Source: Phycisphaerae bacterium (GTDB lineage Bacteria > Planctomycetota > Phycisphaerae > UBA1845 > Fen-1342). Taken from it: DNA of 64,000 nt. This document shows, in pieces, positions 1-8,468 of the stretch (within the stretch, counting starts at the first letter, position 1; every line of letters starts with the position of its first letter). The notes under the pieces were generated by a model. It ran no database searches. It was given only the letters and a program-made list of their open reading frames with translations, and was not told the DNA's origin. The translations under genes and the position numbers were made by a program. The DNA is taken from contig JAGNKU010000010.1 of NCBI GenBank assembly GCA_017999985.1, positions 62,001-126,000 of the forward strand, written 5' to 3'.

Positions 1-2
1 CG

Positions 3-332
3 CTGACCGGGACCATCAAGCGGGTGGCCGAATCCGGCGTCGTTGACGCGACGGTGCCGCGCACGGGTCTGTACGAGGCCCAGACGCCGCAGGTGTTCCG
101 CCGGGATCTGCTGGAAAAGGCGTATGCCGATCTGCCGCCCGATTTCCATCCCACGGACGACGCGGAGGCCGTGGAGCGGCTCGGGCACGGCGTCACGATT
201 GTCCCGACGGACCGCCGGAACCTGAAAATCACGCAGCCGGGTGATCTGTCGCTGGCGGCGGTGCTCGTCAAGGAAATGGGGCGCAAGGCCAAGGGGCCGG
301 CCCTGGGGGCGTTTGGCGAAGCCCAGTGGTAA
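3..332 (+). CDS. ispD: 2-C-methyl-D-erythritol 4-phosphate cytidylyltransferase, C-terminal part
   Basis: This is the 3' end of a gene that begins before the window; the reading frame is open from base 3. IspD joins CTP to methylerythritol phosphate in the non-mevalonate isoprenoid pathway, in the cytoplasm. The visible part carries family motifs: TGLYEAQTPQVF (substrate loop), TDDAEAVE, and near the end RRNLKITQPGDL, matching the usual N-x-K-I-T-x-x-D-L. The final 20 or so residues after the last helix are an ordinary variable tail. Catalytic residues of the N-terminal half are outside the window, so completeness cannot be judged. The next gene follows after 116 bases on the same strand. Confidence 0.93.
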   Translation: MTGTIKRVAESGVVDATVPRTGLYEAQTPQVFRRDLLEKAYADLPPDFHPTDDAEAVERLGHGVTIVPTDRRNLKITQPGDLSLAAVLVKEMGRKAKGPALGAFGEAQW

Positions 333-448
333 TGGTCGGACAAAAACGCTAAACTTATATTGGCCTAACGTTTGGTTGGGGCGGCTGGCCGCCGGTGCTT
401 TTGTTGCGCCGCCGGCGTGAGTCGCGGTAATGGAGTCTGGCAGGCGAC

Positions 449-1390
449 ATGACGCCACATTGCCGGCCGCAAATGCGAAACACCGGACGGGTGTGGGGGG
501 CGATGTCCCTGCTGAGTGGCGTAGTGCTGATCGCGGTCGGTTGTGACTGGCCGGAGCTGAAGCTCTGGGACCCCAAGCCGGCGCCGGCCGCGGCGCCGGC
601 CCCTCCGCCGCTGGTGTTGGACGGGCCGGCCCCGGGGGCGAACGCGCCCGTGGACCTGGTTCCCGCGGCGCGCGGTGTGGGGGCGACGAGCGCGGAACGC
701 GTGCGGCTGGATGTGGTGCTGACGGTGCTGCGCGTGCAGGTGCCGTCCGGCCAGCGCGCGCAGGCCGAGCCGATCTGGAACCACCTGCGTGAGGACGTGC
801 TCGACGCGCAGTCGGCGCTACGATTGCGGCAGAACGGGATCCGCGCGGGTGTTGGTCACACGCACTGGTGGGACGCGGTGAAGGCCACGCTGGACGCGGT
901 AGAAGGCGTGCATTCCCTGGCGCTCGACCCGATGCGCGTGCCGCCCGACTATCCGGTGGCGTTGGAGCTGGACACGCAGCCGCGCGAGCAGACGCTGTTC
1001 TTCGTCGCGGAGGACGGGGTGTTGACCGGTGAGACCTGGCCGCAGAGCCGCAACGTGCTGCGCGTGAGCTACGGCCTGGATCGCGCGCACCCGGAACGCG
1101 TGCGGCTGCTGATCGTGCCGGAGGTGCGGCAGCGCCTGGATGGCTGGCGCTGGGTGCGGAGCGAGTCCGGCCTGCTGCCGGCCCCGGAGTACAACGGCCG
1201 GGCGTTTGGGGCGGCGGCGATCGCGGCCGACCTGGCGCCGGGCGAATTCCTGCTGGTGGCGCCCGGGGAGCAGGCGGAGCTGTACGGACTGCTCGGGGGC
1301 GTGTTTCTGTCGGGGGTCGAGGACGGGGAGCACTACGACTCGTACGTGTTTCTGCGCGCGGATATGAACCATGTCGCCTACCGCAACTAG
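449..1390 (+). CDS. hypothetical lipoprotein-like secreted protein
   Basis: The function is not recognised. The protein is 313 residues. A hydrophobic stretch at about residues 17-31 ends in A-V-G-C32, a poor but possible lipobox, and is followed by a Pro/Ala-rich linker (about residues 39-60) and then a globular part. This suggests an exported, possibly lipid-anchored protein. A second ATG at 473 would give a shorter and more typical signal peptide; 449 has the better upstream purine stretch (GGAG). It overlaps the following histidine kinase gene by 20 bases, so the two are probably co-translated, and the protein might be a sensor partner. That role is inference from position only. Confidence 0.7.
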   Translation: MTPHCRPQMRNTGRVWGAMSLLSGVVLIAVGCDWPELKLWDPKPAPAAAPAPPPLVLDGPAPGANAPVDLVPAARGVGATSAERVRLDVVLTVLRVQVPSGQRAQAEPIWNHLREDVLDAQSALRLRQNGIRAGVGHTHWWDAVKATLDAVEGVHSLALDPMRVPPDYPVALELDTQPREQTLFFVAEDGVLTGETWPQSRNVLRVSYGLDRAHPERVRLLIVPEVRQRLDGWRWVRSESGLLPAPEYNGRAFGAAAIAADLAPGEFLLVAPGEQAELYGLLGGVFLSGVEDGEHYDSYVFLRADMNHVAYRN

Positions 1391-2477
1391 CCCGGCAGCG
1401 CCCGTGGGACGGCTCGACCCGGCCTACCTGGAGAGCATGTTCCTCAGCGCCGGTTTCGCGATCATCGCCTGCCGCGCCGATGGCGAGGTCGTAGCCGGCA
1501 ATGCGGCGGCGATGAAGCTGTTCCGTTGCGGCGGGCGGCCGCTGGGGGGACCGGTGAGCGCGCTGTTTCCAGAGGCGGATCGCGCCGCGGTCGAACAGAT
1601 GCTGGAGACCGTGCAGAACACGCTGGAAGCCATCGAGCTGCGGACGCATCTGGGCGGCTCGGAGGCGGACCCGCTCGAATACGCGGTGTGGTTTACACCG
1701 GTGCTGGAGGCGGACGGCACGCTGCGCGGCGTGTCGCTGTGGTTCCGGGACATCACGGAGCGCGTGCGCCTGCGCCGGACATTGAAGGAGCGCGAGCGCC
1801 TGGCGTCGCTCGGCTCGCTGTCACGGGGGGTGGCTCATCATTACAACAACCTGCTGTGCTGCATCGCGACCAGCGTCGAATACGCCATCAACATGAACAC
1901 GACGTCGGCGATGCGGCGCGCGTTGCAGCGCACCGCGGACGCCGTGTCGCGGGCGGCGCACATCACGCGGCAACTGCTGGCGTTTGCGCAGGCGGATCAT
2001 CGCGAGGGTGATCTCGCCGATCTCACCGAGGCGGTGCTGTTCTACTGCGACGAGAACGAGGAGCGGCTCGGGCGGTTGCACATCAAGCTGGTGGTCGACT
2101 GGCAGGTGATTCCGACCGTGACGGTGCGGCGCGACCAGGTGCTGCTCATCCTGAACAACATCGTCGAGAACGCGGTCGAGGCAATGCCGAGCGGGGGCAC
2201 GCTGACAGTGACGCTGGCCCGGCGCGATGACAACAGCGTCTCGCTGAGCCTGGCGGACACGGGGCCGGGGATCGATCCGCGGCATATGGAGCGAGTCTTC
2301 GAGCCGTTCTTCACGACCAAGGGCGAGCTCGGGGCGGGCACGGGGCGCAACGCCGGGATGGGACTCGCGGTTGTGCACGGCTTGGTCGGGGAAATGCACG
2401 GGACAATCAGCGCATCCAACATCCCCGGCGGCGGCGCGCGGTTCGACATCGTGCTGCCGATTCGCCGGGAAGGGTAG
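1371..2477 (+). CDS. PAS-domain sensor histidine kinase (soluble)
   Basis: The protein is 368 residues with no membrane segment. A PAS-like fold covers about residues 17-135 and ends in WFRDITERVRLR. The dimerisation and phosphoacceptor region follows at 140-210 with the H-box SRGVAHHYNNLL (phospho-His most likely H156). The HATPase domain has an N-box with N267, G1 box DTGPG (296-300), F-box EPFFTTK and G2 box GMGLA (329-333). It should autophosphorylate in the cytoplasm and pass phosphate to a response regulator; none is encoded nearby. The residue after the phospho-His, normally Glu or Asp, is His here. The gene starts inside the preceding lipoprotein gene. Confidence 0.92.
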   Translation: MSPTATSPAAPVGRLDPAYLESMFLSAGFAIIACRADGEVVAGNAAAMKLFRCGGRPLGGPVSALFPEADRAAVEQMLETVQNTLEAIELRTHLGGSEADPLEYAVWFTPVLEADGTLRGVSLWFRDITERVRLRRTLKERERLASLGSLSRGVAHHYNNLLCCIATSVEYAINMNTTSAMRRALQRTADAVSRAAHITRQLLAFAQADHREGDLADLTEAVLFYCDENEERLGRLHIKLVVDWQVIPTVTVRRDQVLLILNNIVENAVEAMPSGGTLTVTLARRDDNSVSLSLADTGPGIDPRHMERVFEPFFTTKGELGAGTGRNAGMGLAVVHGLVGEMHGTISASNIPGGGARFDIVLPIRREG

Positions 2478-2512
2478 CGCCGCCGGTTGACTCGTCGGGA
2501 TCGCGGGGGCGT

Positions 2513-2767
2513 CTACAGAAAATGCCGCACCAGCGTGTGCAGGAGGTAGAAGCCCAGCGCGATCAGGCTCATGCCGACGACGATGTTGATGAACGTGAAG
2601 ACGGTGGCGCGCGGCAGCTCGCCGGCGTGGCGGGCGCGCGTGGCGCGGTAGACCAGGGCGACGCACGCCACGAGCGGCAGCATCATCCACAGCCGCGCCC
2701 CGGACGGCAGATTGATCGGGTTGACGAAGAGCCAACCCAGCAAGTTGGTCAGATCCGCCAGCGTCAT
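2513..2767 (-). CDS. small two-helix membrane protein
   Basis: This is an 84-residue protein of unknown function. Two hydrophobic segments are clear, at about residues 27-45 and 57-80, with a short basic loop (YRATRARHAGELPR) between them, so a helical hairpin in the inner membrane is likely. Its ATG overlaps the stop codon of the upstream gene in an ATGA arrangement (2764-2767), so the two are translationally coupled and may act together. It converges with the histidine kinase gene, with 35 bases between them. Confidence 0.75.
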   Translation of the reverse strand: MTLADLTNLLGWLFVNPINLPSGARLWMMLPLVACVALVYRATRARHAGELPRATVFTFINIVVGMSLIALGFYLLHTLVRHFL

Positions 2768-3312
2768 GGCCCGGGCTCCGCTTCGGGGGTCGGGGTCATT
2801 TCACGCTGAAACGTCGGCAGCCCGCCAGTCTGGGCCCGCGAGATCGCGTCCAGGATGACGAGAATGTTCAGCAGGCCGGCGGTCGCGAGGTAGATCTGGG
2901 CGACATCCGACTCCGGGAAGTACGACATGTACCCCATGCGCGTCGCCGTGCGCAGATAAGATTCATACTGCTTGCGCTCATGGTCGTCCGGACTTTGTTG
3001 ATTGGGCACGCGACTCAGGCCCAGCTCGCCGAGGACGCGGCCCTCGATGGTGTGACTGACGGCGAGCGACGGCAGCGTGTAGCCGCCGACGCACAGCTCG
3101 GCGAGAAAGAGCCACCGATTGGTGACCACATTGACCGAGGGCATGATGCCGCCGAAAGCCAGCCCGGTCAGGTACGGAAAAGTAACGGCGATGAAGCAGA
3201 CGATCCCAAGCCCGCGGTGACCCAGCACGAAATGGCCGGCCCCGGGGATGATCCAGCTCAGCAGGCCGACCAGGATCGATTTCGTCGTCGTGTCAGGCTT
3301 CTGCGGTGGCAA
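2764..3312 (-). CDS. multi-pass membrane protein of unknown function
   Basis: The protein is about 182 residues with four likely membrane segments: one at WIIPGAGHFVLGHRGLG, one at CFIAVTFPYLTGLAFGG, one at WLFLAELCVGGYTLPSL and one near the C-terminus at ATAGLLNILVILDAI. The P-G-A-G-H-x-x-L-G-x-x-x-x-G motif in the first helix recalls TM2-like small membrane domains; similar proteins occur in planctomycetes, but no function is known to me. The chosen start is TTG at 3312, preceded by GAAAGG. GTG at 3342 is an alternative, and an ATG further out would overlap the FmdB gene. It is coupled by ATGA to the next small membrane protein. Confidence 0.7.
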   Translation of the reverse strand: MPPQKPDTTTKSILVGLLSWIIPGAGHFVLGHRGLGIVCFIAVTFPYLTGLAFGGIMPSVNVVTNRWLFLAELCVGGYTLPSLAVSHTIEGRVLGELGLSRVPNQQSPDDHERKQYESYLRTATRMGYMSYFPESDVAQIYLATAGLLNILVILDAISRAQTGGLPTFQREMTPTPEAEPGP

Positions 3313-3364
3313 TGCGCCGGCCTTTCGTGGTCTCGATTGCACGGCGCACCGCGCCGCGCGGGGC

Positions 3365-3598
3365 TCACTCCGCCATCGGGCAGCCACCGTCGCTGCCACA
3401 GCAGTGGCCGCAGCCGCCCGCGGGCAGCCCGGCCGCACATTTCGTCGGGGCGGCGTGCGCGGAGAACACGCTGAGCTGCCGCTCCACGTTCCGTTGGCCG
3501 CACTTCGGGCAGGCGACCTTGCGCCCGGCGGCCTCCGAGGGCACCAGCTCCTCGAATGTCGTCCCGCACGCCGGACACTTGTACTCGTACATCGGCAC
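3365..3598 (-). CDS. FmdB-family zinc ribbon protein
   Basis: This is a 77-residue protein. With the GTG start at 3598 it begins M-P-M-Y-E-Y-K-C-P-A-C-G, the hallmark of the FmdB/regulatory zinc-ribbon family. Zinc ligands are C8, C11, C30 and C33. The tail after residue 50 is rich in Cys and Gly (G-G-C-G-H-C-C-G), as in many members, and may bind a second metal. GGGAG lies 8 bases before the GTG; the ATG two codons later (3592) would remove the conserved first residues. The precise role is unknown; regulation of amide or formamide metabolism is the historical name only. It heads a three-gene minus-strand unit. Confidence 0.85.
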   Translation of the reverse strand: MPMYEYKCPACGTTFEELVPSEAAGRKVACPKCGQRNVERQLSVFSAHAAPTKCAAGLPAGGCGHCCGSDGGCPMAE

Positions 3599-3708
3599 GT
3601 CGTCGGCTCCCGTCACATACTCGCCGGGGCAGTATAGGAGGCCCGCGAGGCGCCCGCAACGTCGGTGGCCCCTGTCGAATTGTCGCCGGCTGGGGCAGAA
3701 TACGACCC

Positions 3709-5625
3709 ATGATGGACGCCGAGCGCGAGCCCCGGCCTGGAACGCAGGCAGCGCCCCCGGATGCGGAGGCCGCGCCCGCGCTGCTGCGTCGCTTCCTCGG
3801 CCGCTTGCGCCTGGGATATCAACGCCAGCGCGCGCCGGCGGCGGCCGGGGCCGAAACCGCCGCGCCCGACGACCGGCTGATGACACTGCTGCTGGCCGAG
3901 GCGGCCGTCGGCTACGTCGAACTGGCGGCGGTCGCACATCCCCCACAGCTCGTCGTGCTCGGGCCGACGCAGACGGGGAAGAGCACGGTTGTGAACCTGT
4001 TGCTGGGCAGGCCGCTGGCGGAGGTGAGCCCCCTGGCCGGCTTCACCGTGCACCCGCAGGGTTTCTGGATCGGGGCCGCGGGCCAGGCGACCGACTGGCT
4101 TGCACACCTGTTCACCGGCTGGCGGCGGGTCGCCCCCGCGGAACTGACCCGCGATGACCTCGAAACCTATTCCGTGAGCCTGGTCGACCCACCGGCCGTT
4201 TCCGCGTCCGGCTTGCTGTTCGACACGCCGATGGTGTTGCCCCCGTGCGTGATCTGGGATACGCCGGACTTCGATTCATTGGCGGCGCGGCAGTACGCGC
4301 GCGGCGTGCTGGAATGCGCCGCGCTGGCGGACCTGTACGTGCTGGTGCTCAGCCGGGAGAAATACTCCGACCTGTCGGTCTGGCGGCTGCTGGAACTGCT
4401 CACGCCGCTGGGCCGGCCGTTGGTCATTGTGCTCAACAAGTCGACGCCGGATGCGGAGGTGACCCTGCTGCAGTCCTTGCAGGAGCGGCTGCGCGAGCGC
4501 GGGCGCGCGTGGGGCGATGTGCCGGTGATCACGGTGCCGTACGATCCCGCGCTGTCGGGCGGGGATGGGGCGGCGGCCCGGGCCGCAGTACCCCCGCTGC
4601 ATGGTGCCATCGGTCGGCTCTTGGCGGCGCTGCCGCGGGGCGACGCCGCACGCGGCGCCCGGGGCGTGCGGACGCTGCTGCGGAAGCACTGGGATGGGTG
4701 GCTCGGACCGATCCACGCCGAGGAGGCGGCCCGGGCTGAATGGCGGCGCATGGTGGCGGCCGCGGGGGACGGGTTCCTGGCGGCGTACACGCGCGATTAC
4801 CTGGAGCATCCGGAGCGGTATGACAGCTTTCGGCGGGCGACCGTCGAGCTCCTTGGGCTGCTGGAGCTGCCGCGTGTCGGTGGCGTGATGGCGCGTGTGC
4901 GGCAGGCGGTGACGTGGCCGGCGCGGCAGATCCTGTCCGCGGGGCGCGCGTGGTTTGCGGATCGCCGGCCGCGGGCCGGGACGCTGCACAGCCTGGGGGC
5001 CGAAGTGGCCGTGCTGCTGGATACGCTGGATGGCCTGCTGACAGGGCTGCGGCGTGATGTGGCGCGGCGCTGCGGGCCGGGTACGCCGGGCTGTGCCGTG
5101 TGGCAGGCGCTGGAGCGCAAGCTGGAGCAGGATGAGTCGGCGCTGCGGGCCGGTTTCGAGGCGGCGATCCGGGCACACCACGAGAATGTGACGGGCGAAG
5201 TGCGCGCGGCGGCGAATCGTCTGTATGCCGAGCTGCAGAAGAGCCCGGCCCGGCTGGCCGCGCTGCGGACTGCGCGGGCGACGCTCGATGTGGGAGGTCT
5301 GGTGCTGGCCATGAAGACCGGCGGACTAACGCCGCTGGACGCGGTCTGGGCACCGGCCACATTCGCGCTCACGTCGCTGTTAATGGAGGGCGTGACCGGG
5401 CTGGAGCTGGGGCGCGAAGCGCGCCAGCTCAAGGCGCGGCAACGCGCGGCGGTGGCGGATGGCTTCGTCGCCGGCACACTGGTGTGCACCTTGAGCGGTC
5501 TTGTGAATGATCTGGACCCAGCCGAACTCTTCAACGTCCCGGCGGCGGAGATCGAGGCCGCGACCGCGGCGCTGCGGACGTGGGAGCGCGGCGCGGGCGG
5601 ATCACGTGCCGGAGGGCCGCCATGA
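3709..5625 (+). CDS. dynamin-like / TRAFAC GTPase, first of a coupled pair
   Basis: The protein is 638 residues. A GTPase domain occupies about residues 75-330: P-loop GPTQTGKS (85-92), switch I region with conserved threonines, G3-like motif WDTPDFDS (183-190) and G4 NKST (243-246). The remainder is long alpha-helical sequence with no convincing membrane span but a hydrophobic patch near residues 545-580. In G3 the classical Asp-x-x-Gly glycine is Asp, as in some actinobacterial dynamin-like proteins I recall. Start ATG at 3709; a second ATG follows at once. The stop overlaps the start of the next GTPase gene (ATGA), so the two likely form a heteromeric membrane-remodelling or stress GTPase. 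Exact function is unknown. Confidence 0.8.
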   Translation: MMDAEREPRPGTQAAPPDAEAAPALLRRFLGRLRLGYQRQRAPAAAGAETAAPDDRLMTLLLAEAAVGYVELAAVAHPPQLVVLGPTQTGKSTVVNLLLGRPLAEVSPLAGFTVHPQGFWIGAAGQATDWLAHLFTGWRRVAPAELTRDDLETYSVSLVDPPAVSASGLLFDTPMVLPPCVIWDTPDFDSLAARQYARGVLECAALADLYVLVLSREKYSDLSVWRLLELLTPLGRPLVIVLNKSTPDAEVTLLQSLQERLRERGRAWGDVPVITVPYDPALSGGDGAAARAAVPPLHGAIGRLLAALPRGDAARGARGVRTLLRKHWDGWLGPIHAEEAARAEWRRMVAAAGDGFLAAYTRDYLEHPERYDSFRRATVELLGLLELPRVGGVMARVRQAVTWPARQILSAGRAWFADRRPRAGTLHSLGAEVAVLLDTLDGLLTGLRRDVARRCGPGTPGCAVWQALERKLEQDESALRAGFEAAIRAHHENVTGEVRAAANRLYAELQKSPARLAALRTARATLDVGGLVLAMKTGGLTPLDAVWAPATFALTSLLMEGVTGLELGREARQLKARQRAAVADGFVAGTLVCTLSGLVNDLDPAELFNVPAAEIEAATAALRTWERGAGGSRAGGPP

Positions 5626-7352
5626 ACGCGCGGACTGTCACGACGAGCGTTGGGCCCGCGGACTTCACGGCGCTGCTGCAACGCGCGCGGCAATGGGCAA
5701 CGCAGGCCAGCGCCGCGGGCTTCCTCGACGAGGCGGACCTGGCGCGCTTCGCGGCGGTCGAGGCGGCCACGCCGGCGGACCTCTTCTGCGACCAGCAGGC
5801 GCGGCCGCTCGTCGTGGCGTTCTTCGGCGGCACGGGCGTCGGCAAGAGCAGCCTGCTCAACCGGCTGGCCGGCGCGGCGATTGCGCGCACCGGCGTGGAG
5901 CGGCCAACGTCGCACGAAGCCACCGTCTATGTCCATGAGTCGGTGGCTCTGGCCGAGTTGCCGCCTGACCTGCCGACCGACACGGTGCAGGTGCGCCGGC
6001 ACAGTGCGGACGCGCAGCGCGGGGTGCTCTGGCTCGACGCGCCCGACATCGACAGTACAGCCGAGGAGAACCGGCGCGCGGCGCTGGCCTGGTTGCCGCA
6101 CGTGGACCTGGTCTGCTACGTCGTGAGCCCGGAGCGCTATCGGGACGACGTGGGCTGGCGCGTGCTGCAGCAGCGCGGCCACAAGCACGGCTGGCTCTTC
6201 GTGCTGAATCGCTGGGACGAGGGCGATCCGCAGCAGGCGGCCGACTTCGCGCGCATGCTCAACGAGGCTGGGTTCGAGCAGCCGCTGCTGCTGCGCACCT
6301 GCTGCCGGCCCGGCCGCGCGTTGCCGTCGCCGGATGAGTTTGACCAGCTTGCACTCACGCTGGCTGCGCTGCTCAAGGCGCATGGAGTCCGCGAGCTGAC
6401 GCGCCTCGGACACCGGGCGCGGGGGCGGGAGCTGGCCGCGGCGCTGGAGGCGGCGCTGCGCCGCTTGGGCGACGAGGCCGCCTGGGCCGCGCTGATCGCC
6501 GCCGCCGGCCAACGCTGGGACATCGACGCGCTGACGATCAGCGAAGGCGCCGAATGGTCGATTCGCGCGCTGGCGGCGCGTTTCGCCGCGTCTGAGGGCG
6601 GGTTGCTGGTCGAGCTGCGCCGCGGGCTGACGGCGGCGCGCGGCACAGCCGCGGCCGGTGCGTCCGAGGGCGGCGCGCTGGAGCTTCAGGTGGACCGGGT
6701 CGCCGGGCAGCTCTGGGACGATTGGATGCAGGCCAAGCTCGCGGCGTGCTGCGACGCGCTGGAGCTTGCGCACCGGCGGGCCGGACTGTGTGGCGAGCCG
6801 CTGCGGCGCCGCCTGGACGAGGTGGGCGGTGCCCTGGGAGCGCAGGTGGCGCAGCATTTGCGCGATCGCCTGCGCACCGCCTTGGCGCGGCCGGGCACGG
6901 GTCTGACGCGCCTCGCACGGCGTGCTACCGGGTTCCTGATGGGCTTTCTGCCGCTGCTGGCGCTCGTCTGGGTAGCGTGGGCGGTGGTCGTTGGCTACTA
7001 CCGGGCCGTGCATGGCACCGCGCCGTATCGTGGCGTGGAGCTGGCAGTGCACAGCCTGCTGGTCGTGGCGATTGCCTGGGCGGTGCCGTTCATTCTCGAC
7101 CGGTTGCTGCGGCCCTCCATGGAAAGGACCGTGGGGCGGGCGCTGCGCGCGGGCCTGCGCGCGGCGCTGGATGATGCCGGAGCGGCGATCGTGGCGGCGG
7201 TGCGCGCGTGCGAGAAGGATGCCGCCAGCCAGCGTGCCGCCGGTCAGGCGCTGCTGACTGCCGCGCGGCAACTGCTGAGCGATTCGGCGTCTGTGCGCGC
7301 GCCCGTAACTGCGCGGCTGATTTCGCGGGTGGCGGACGCCTCCCGCAAATAG
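5622..7352 (+). CDS. membrane-anchored dynamin-like GTPase, second of the pair
   Basis: The protein is 576 residues. The P-loop is GGTGVGKS (69-76), the G3-like motif is LDAPDIDS (138-145) and the G4 motif is NRWD (196-199). After a long helical region, two hydrophobic segments at about 437-460 and 474-495 form a membrane hairpin, followed by an amphipathic helical tail. This layout (GTPase, helical bundle, membrane paddle) fits bacterial dynamin-like proteins and related YfjP-type GTPases. The G3 glycine is Asp, exactly as in the upstream partner. Start ATG 5622 overlaps the upstream stop by four bases. It converges with the acyltransferase gene, only 8 bases away. Confidence 0.8.
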   Translation: MNARTVTTSVGPADFTALLQRARQWATQASAAGFLDEADLARFAAVEAATPADLFCDQQARPLVVAFFGGTGVGKSSLLNRLAGAAIARTGVERPTSHEATVYVHESVALAELPPDLPTDTVQVRRHSADAQRGVLWLDAPDIDSTAEENRRAALAWLPHVDLVCYVVSPERYRDDVGWRVLQQRGHKHGWLFVLNRWDEGDPQQAADFARMLNEAGFEQPLLLRTCCRPGRALPSPDEFDQLALTLAALLKAHGVRELTRLGHRARGRELAAALEAALRRLGDEAAWAALIAAAGQRWDIDALTISEGAEWSIRALAARFAASEGGLLVELRRGLTAARGTAAAGASEGGALELQVDRVAGQLWDDWMQAKLAACCDALELAHRRAGLCGEPLRRRLDEVGGALGAQVAQHLRDRLRTALARPGTGLTRLARRATGFLMGFLPLLALVWVAWAVVVGYYRAVHGTAPYRGVELAVHSLLVVAIAWAVPFILDRLLRPSMERTVGRALRAGLRAALDDAGAAIVAAVRACEKDAASQRAAGQALLTAARQLLSDSASVRAPVTARLISRVADASRK

Positions 7353-7360
7353 GCGCGGGC

Positions 7361-8074
7361 TCAGACCTGGGCGGGCAGGAGCATCGCCGCAATGTCCTCG
7401 GACGTCGCCGCGAGCTTGATGTTCCTGGCGGGCACGCCGACGACGGTCGCCAGGGCTGGCACGTCTTCGATGACGACCGAGCCGGCGCCGATGATCGACT
7501 CGTAGCCCAGCGTGACCTTGGGGATGATCGTGGCGCCGATGCCGATAAAGGTGCCCGGCTCGACCTTCACGCGGCCGGCGATGCGCACGCCCGGACAGAT
7601 ATGACTGCCCTCGCCGATCATCGTCTGGTAGTCGATGATGCAGCCCGTATTGAGGATCGTGGAATCGCCGATCTGGCAGTGCGCACAGACCACCACGCCG
7701 GCCGCGACGACGACGTTCCGCCCGAAGGTTGCGTTACGGGCGATCGCGGCGGACGGGTGAATCGCGTTGATGAGCTCGATCCCGGCGGCATCCACTTCAC
7801 GGGCCAGGCCCCGGCGTACGCCGTTGTCGCCGATCGCGATGATGACGCCGGCGATGTCCAGCTCGCCGGCCAGGCGGGGCAGGTCGTCGATGGTTCCGAG
7901 GACCGGAAGGCCGTCAACGCGGCGGCCGCGGATGTTCGGGTTATTGTCGAGGAACCCGGCGACCTGGTGCCGGCCGGTCTGCAGCAGGATATCCAGGACG
8001 ACGCGGCCGTGGCCGCCGGCGCCAAGGATGAGGACACGTTTCGGCGGACCGGGATGACGTTGGACGGTCAGCAT
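7361..8074 (-). CDS. NeuD/PglD-family sugar O-acyltransferase
   Basis: The protein is 237 residues. The N-terminal Rossmann-like domain has LILGAGGHGRVV (15-26) and F-L-D-N-N-P. A left-handed beta-helix follows, made of hexapeptide repeats from about residue 115 (for example IGDSTILNTG, IGEGSHICPG, IGIGATIIP) and ending VVGVPAR. Relatives acetylate an amino or hydroxyl group of nucleotide sugars using acetyl-CoA. In PglD the catalytic His sits in a Val-Asp/Glu-His motif after N-T-G; here that place reads N-T-G-C-I-I-D-Y, with Tyr instead of His, so activity or substrate may differ. The gene lies next to the exopolysaccharide operon but on the other strand, and may decorate its product (inference). 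Confidence 0.88.
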   Translation of the reverse strand: MLTVQRHPGPPKRVLILGAGGHGRVVLDILLQTGRHQVAGFLDNNPNIRGRRVDGLPVLGTIDDLPRLAGELDIAGVIIAIGDNGVRRGLAREVDAAGIELINAIHPSAAIARNATFGRNVVVAAGVVVCAHCQIGDSTILNTGCIIDYQTMIGEGSHICPGVRIAGRVKVEPGTFIGIGATIIPKVTLGYESIIGAGSVVIEDVPALATVVGVPARNIKLAATSEDIAAMLLPAQV

Positions 8075-8211
8075 GCTGCTCCTGGCCCCGGGGTCCGGTG
8101 GCTGTCGTATCTATCGGGTCGGCATGGCGTTGGGCGAAGGCGACGCGCGAAGTTCGCCGCCCGGACGGGGGCAAAACCCGCAAGCCGGACCGTCTGATCA
8201 GCCGATAACTT

Positions 8212-8227
8212 CTGCGAAGTTTCGCAG
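8212..8227. repeat. perfect inverted repeat upstream of the exopolysaccharide operon
   Basis: CTGCGAA-GT-TTCGCAG is a 7+2+7 perfect palindrome, nested with AACTT/AAGTT arms around 8208-8222. It lies in the 394-base divergent gap (8075-8468) between the acyltransferase and the exporter gene, about 100 bases upstream of the candidate promoter. It could be an operator. The rest of the gap shows no gene. Confidence 0.35.
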
Positions 8228-8315
8228 CCCCGCGCCCGGGAGCGAACCGCACGGCCCGTCGGGCCGTAAGCCCGGTGGCGGGTACTGCTTGGGCGCGGCG
8301 CCCGAAGTGTCGCGT

Positions 8316-8345
8316 TTGACAGATGTTTACGCAGGGGATTAGAGT
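8316..8345 (+). promoter_or_regulatory. candidate sigma70-type promoter of the exopolysaccharide/exosortase operon
   Basis: A consensus -35 TTGACA (8316-8321) is followed after 18 bases by TAGAGT (8340-8345, four of six matches to TATAAT). It precedes the exporter start codon by about 120 bases, and an AGAGGAG ribosome site lies just before that ATG. No other candidate in the gap is as good. Confidence 0.45.
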
Positions 8346-8468
8346 GCCCGACCTGCGGGTATCCGTGCCTCCGTGCGGTCCGAGGCGCGGGTGCGCGCCA
8401 CGTTCAGGTCCCTCCTCGGCGAGGGCGGATGGTTGTAGCGCGGATTCGGAGCAGCAGAGGAGTAGCCC

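Noticed and set aside
8201-8208. GCCGATAA, identical to the FliA -10 box, upstream of the exopolysaccharide operon
   Set aside because: No TAAA-like -35 lies 15 bases upstream, and a better TTGACA-type promoter is closer to the gene.
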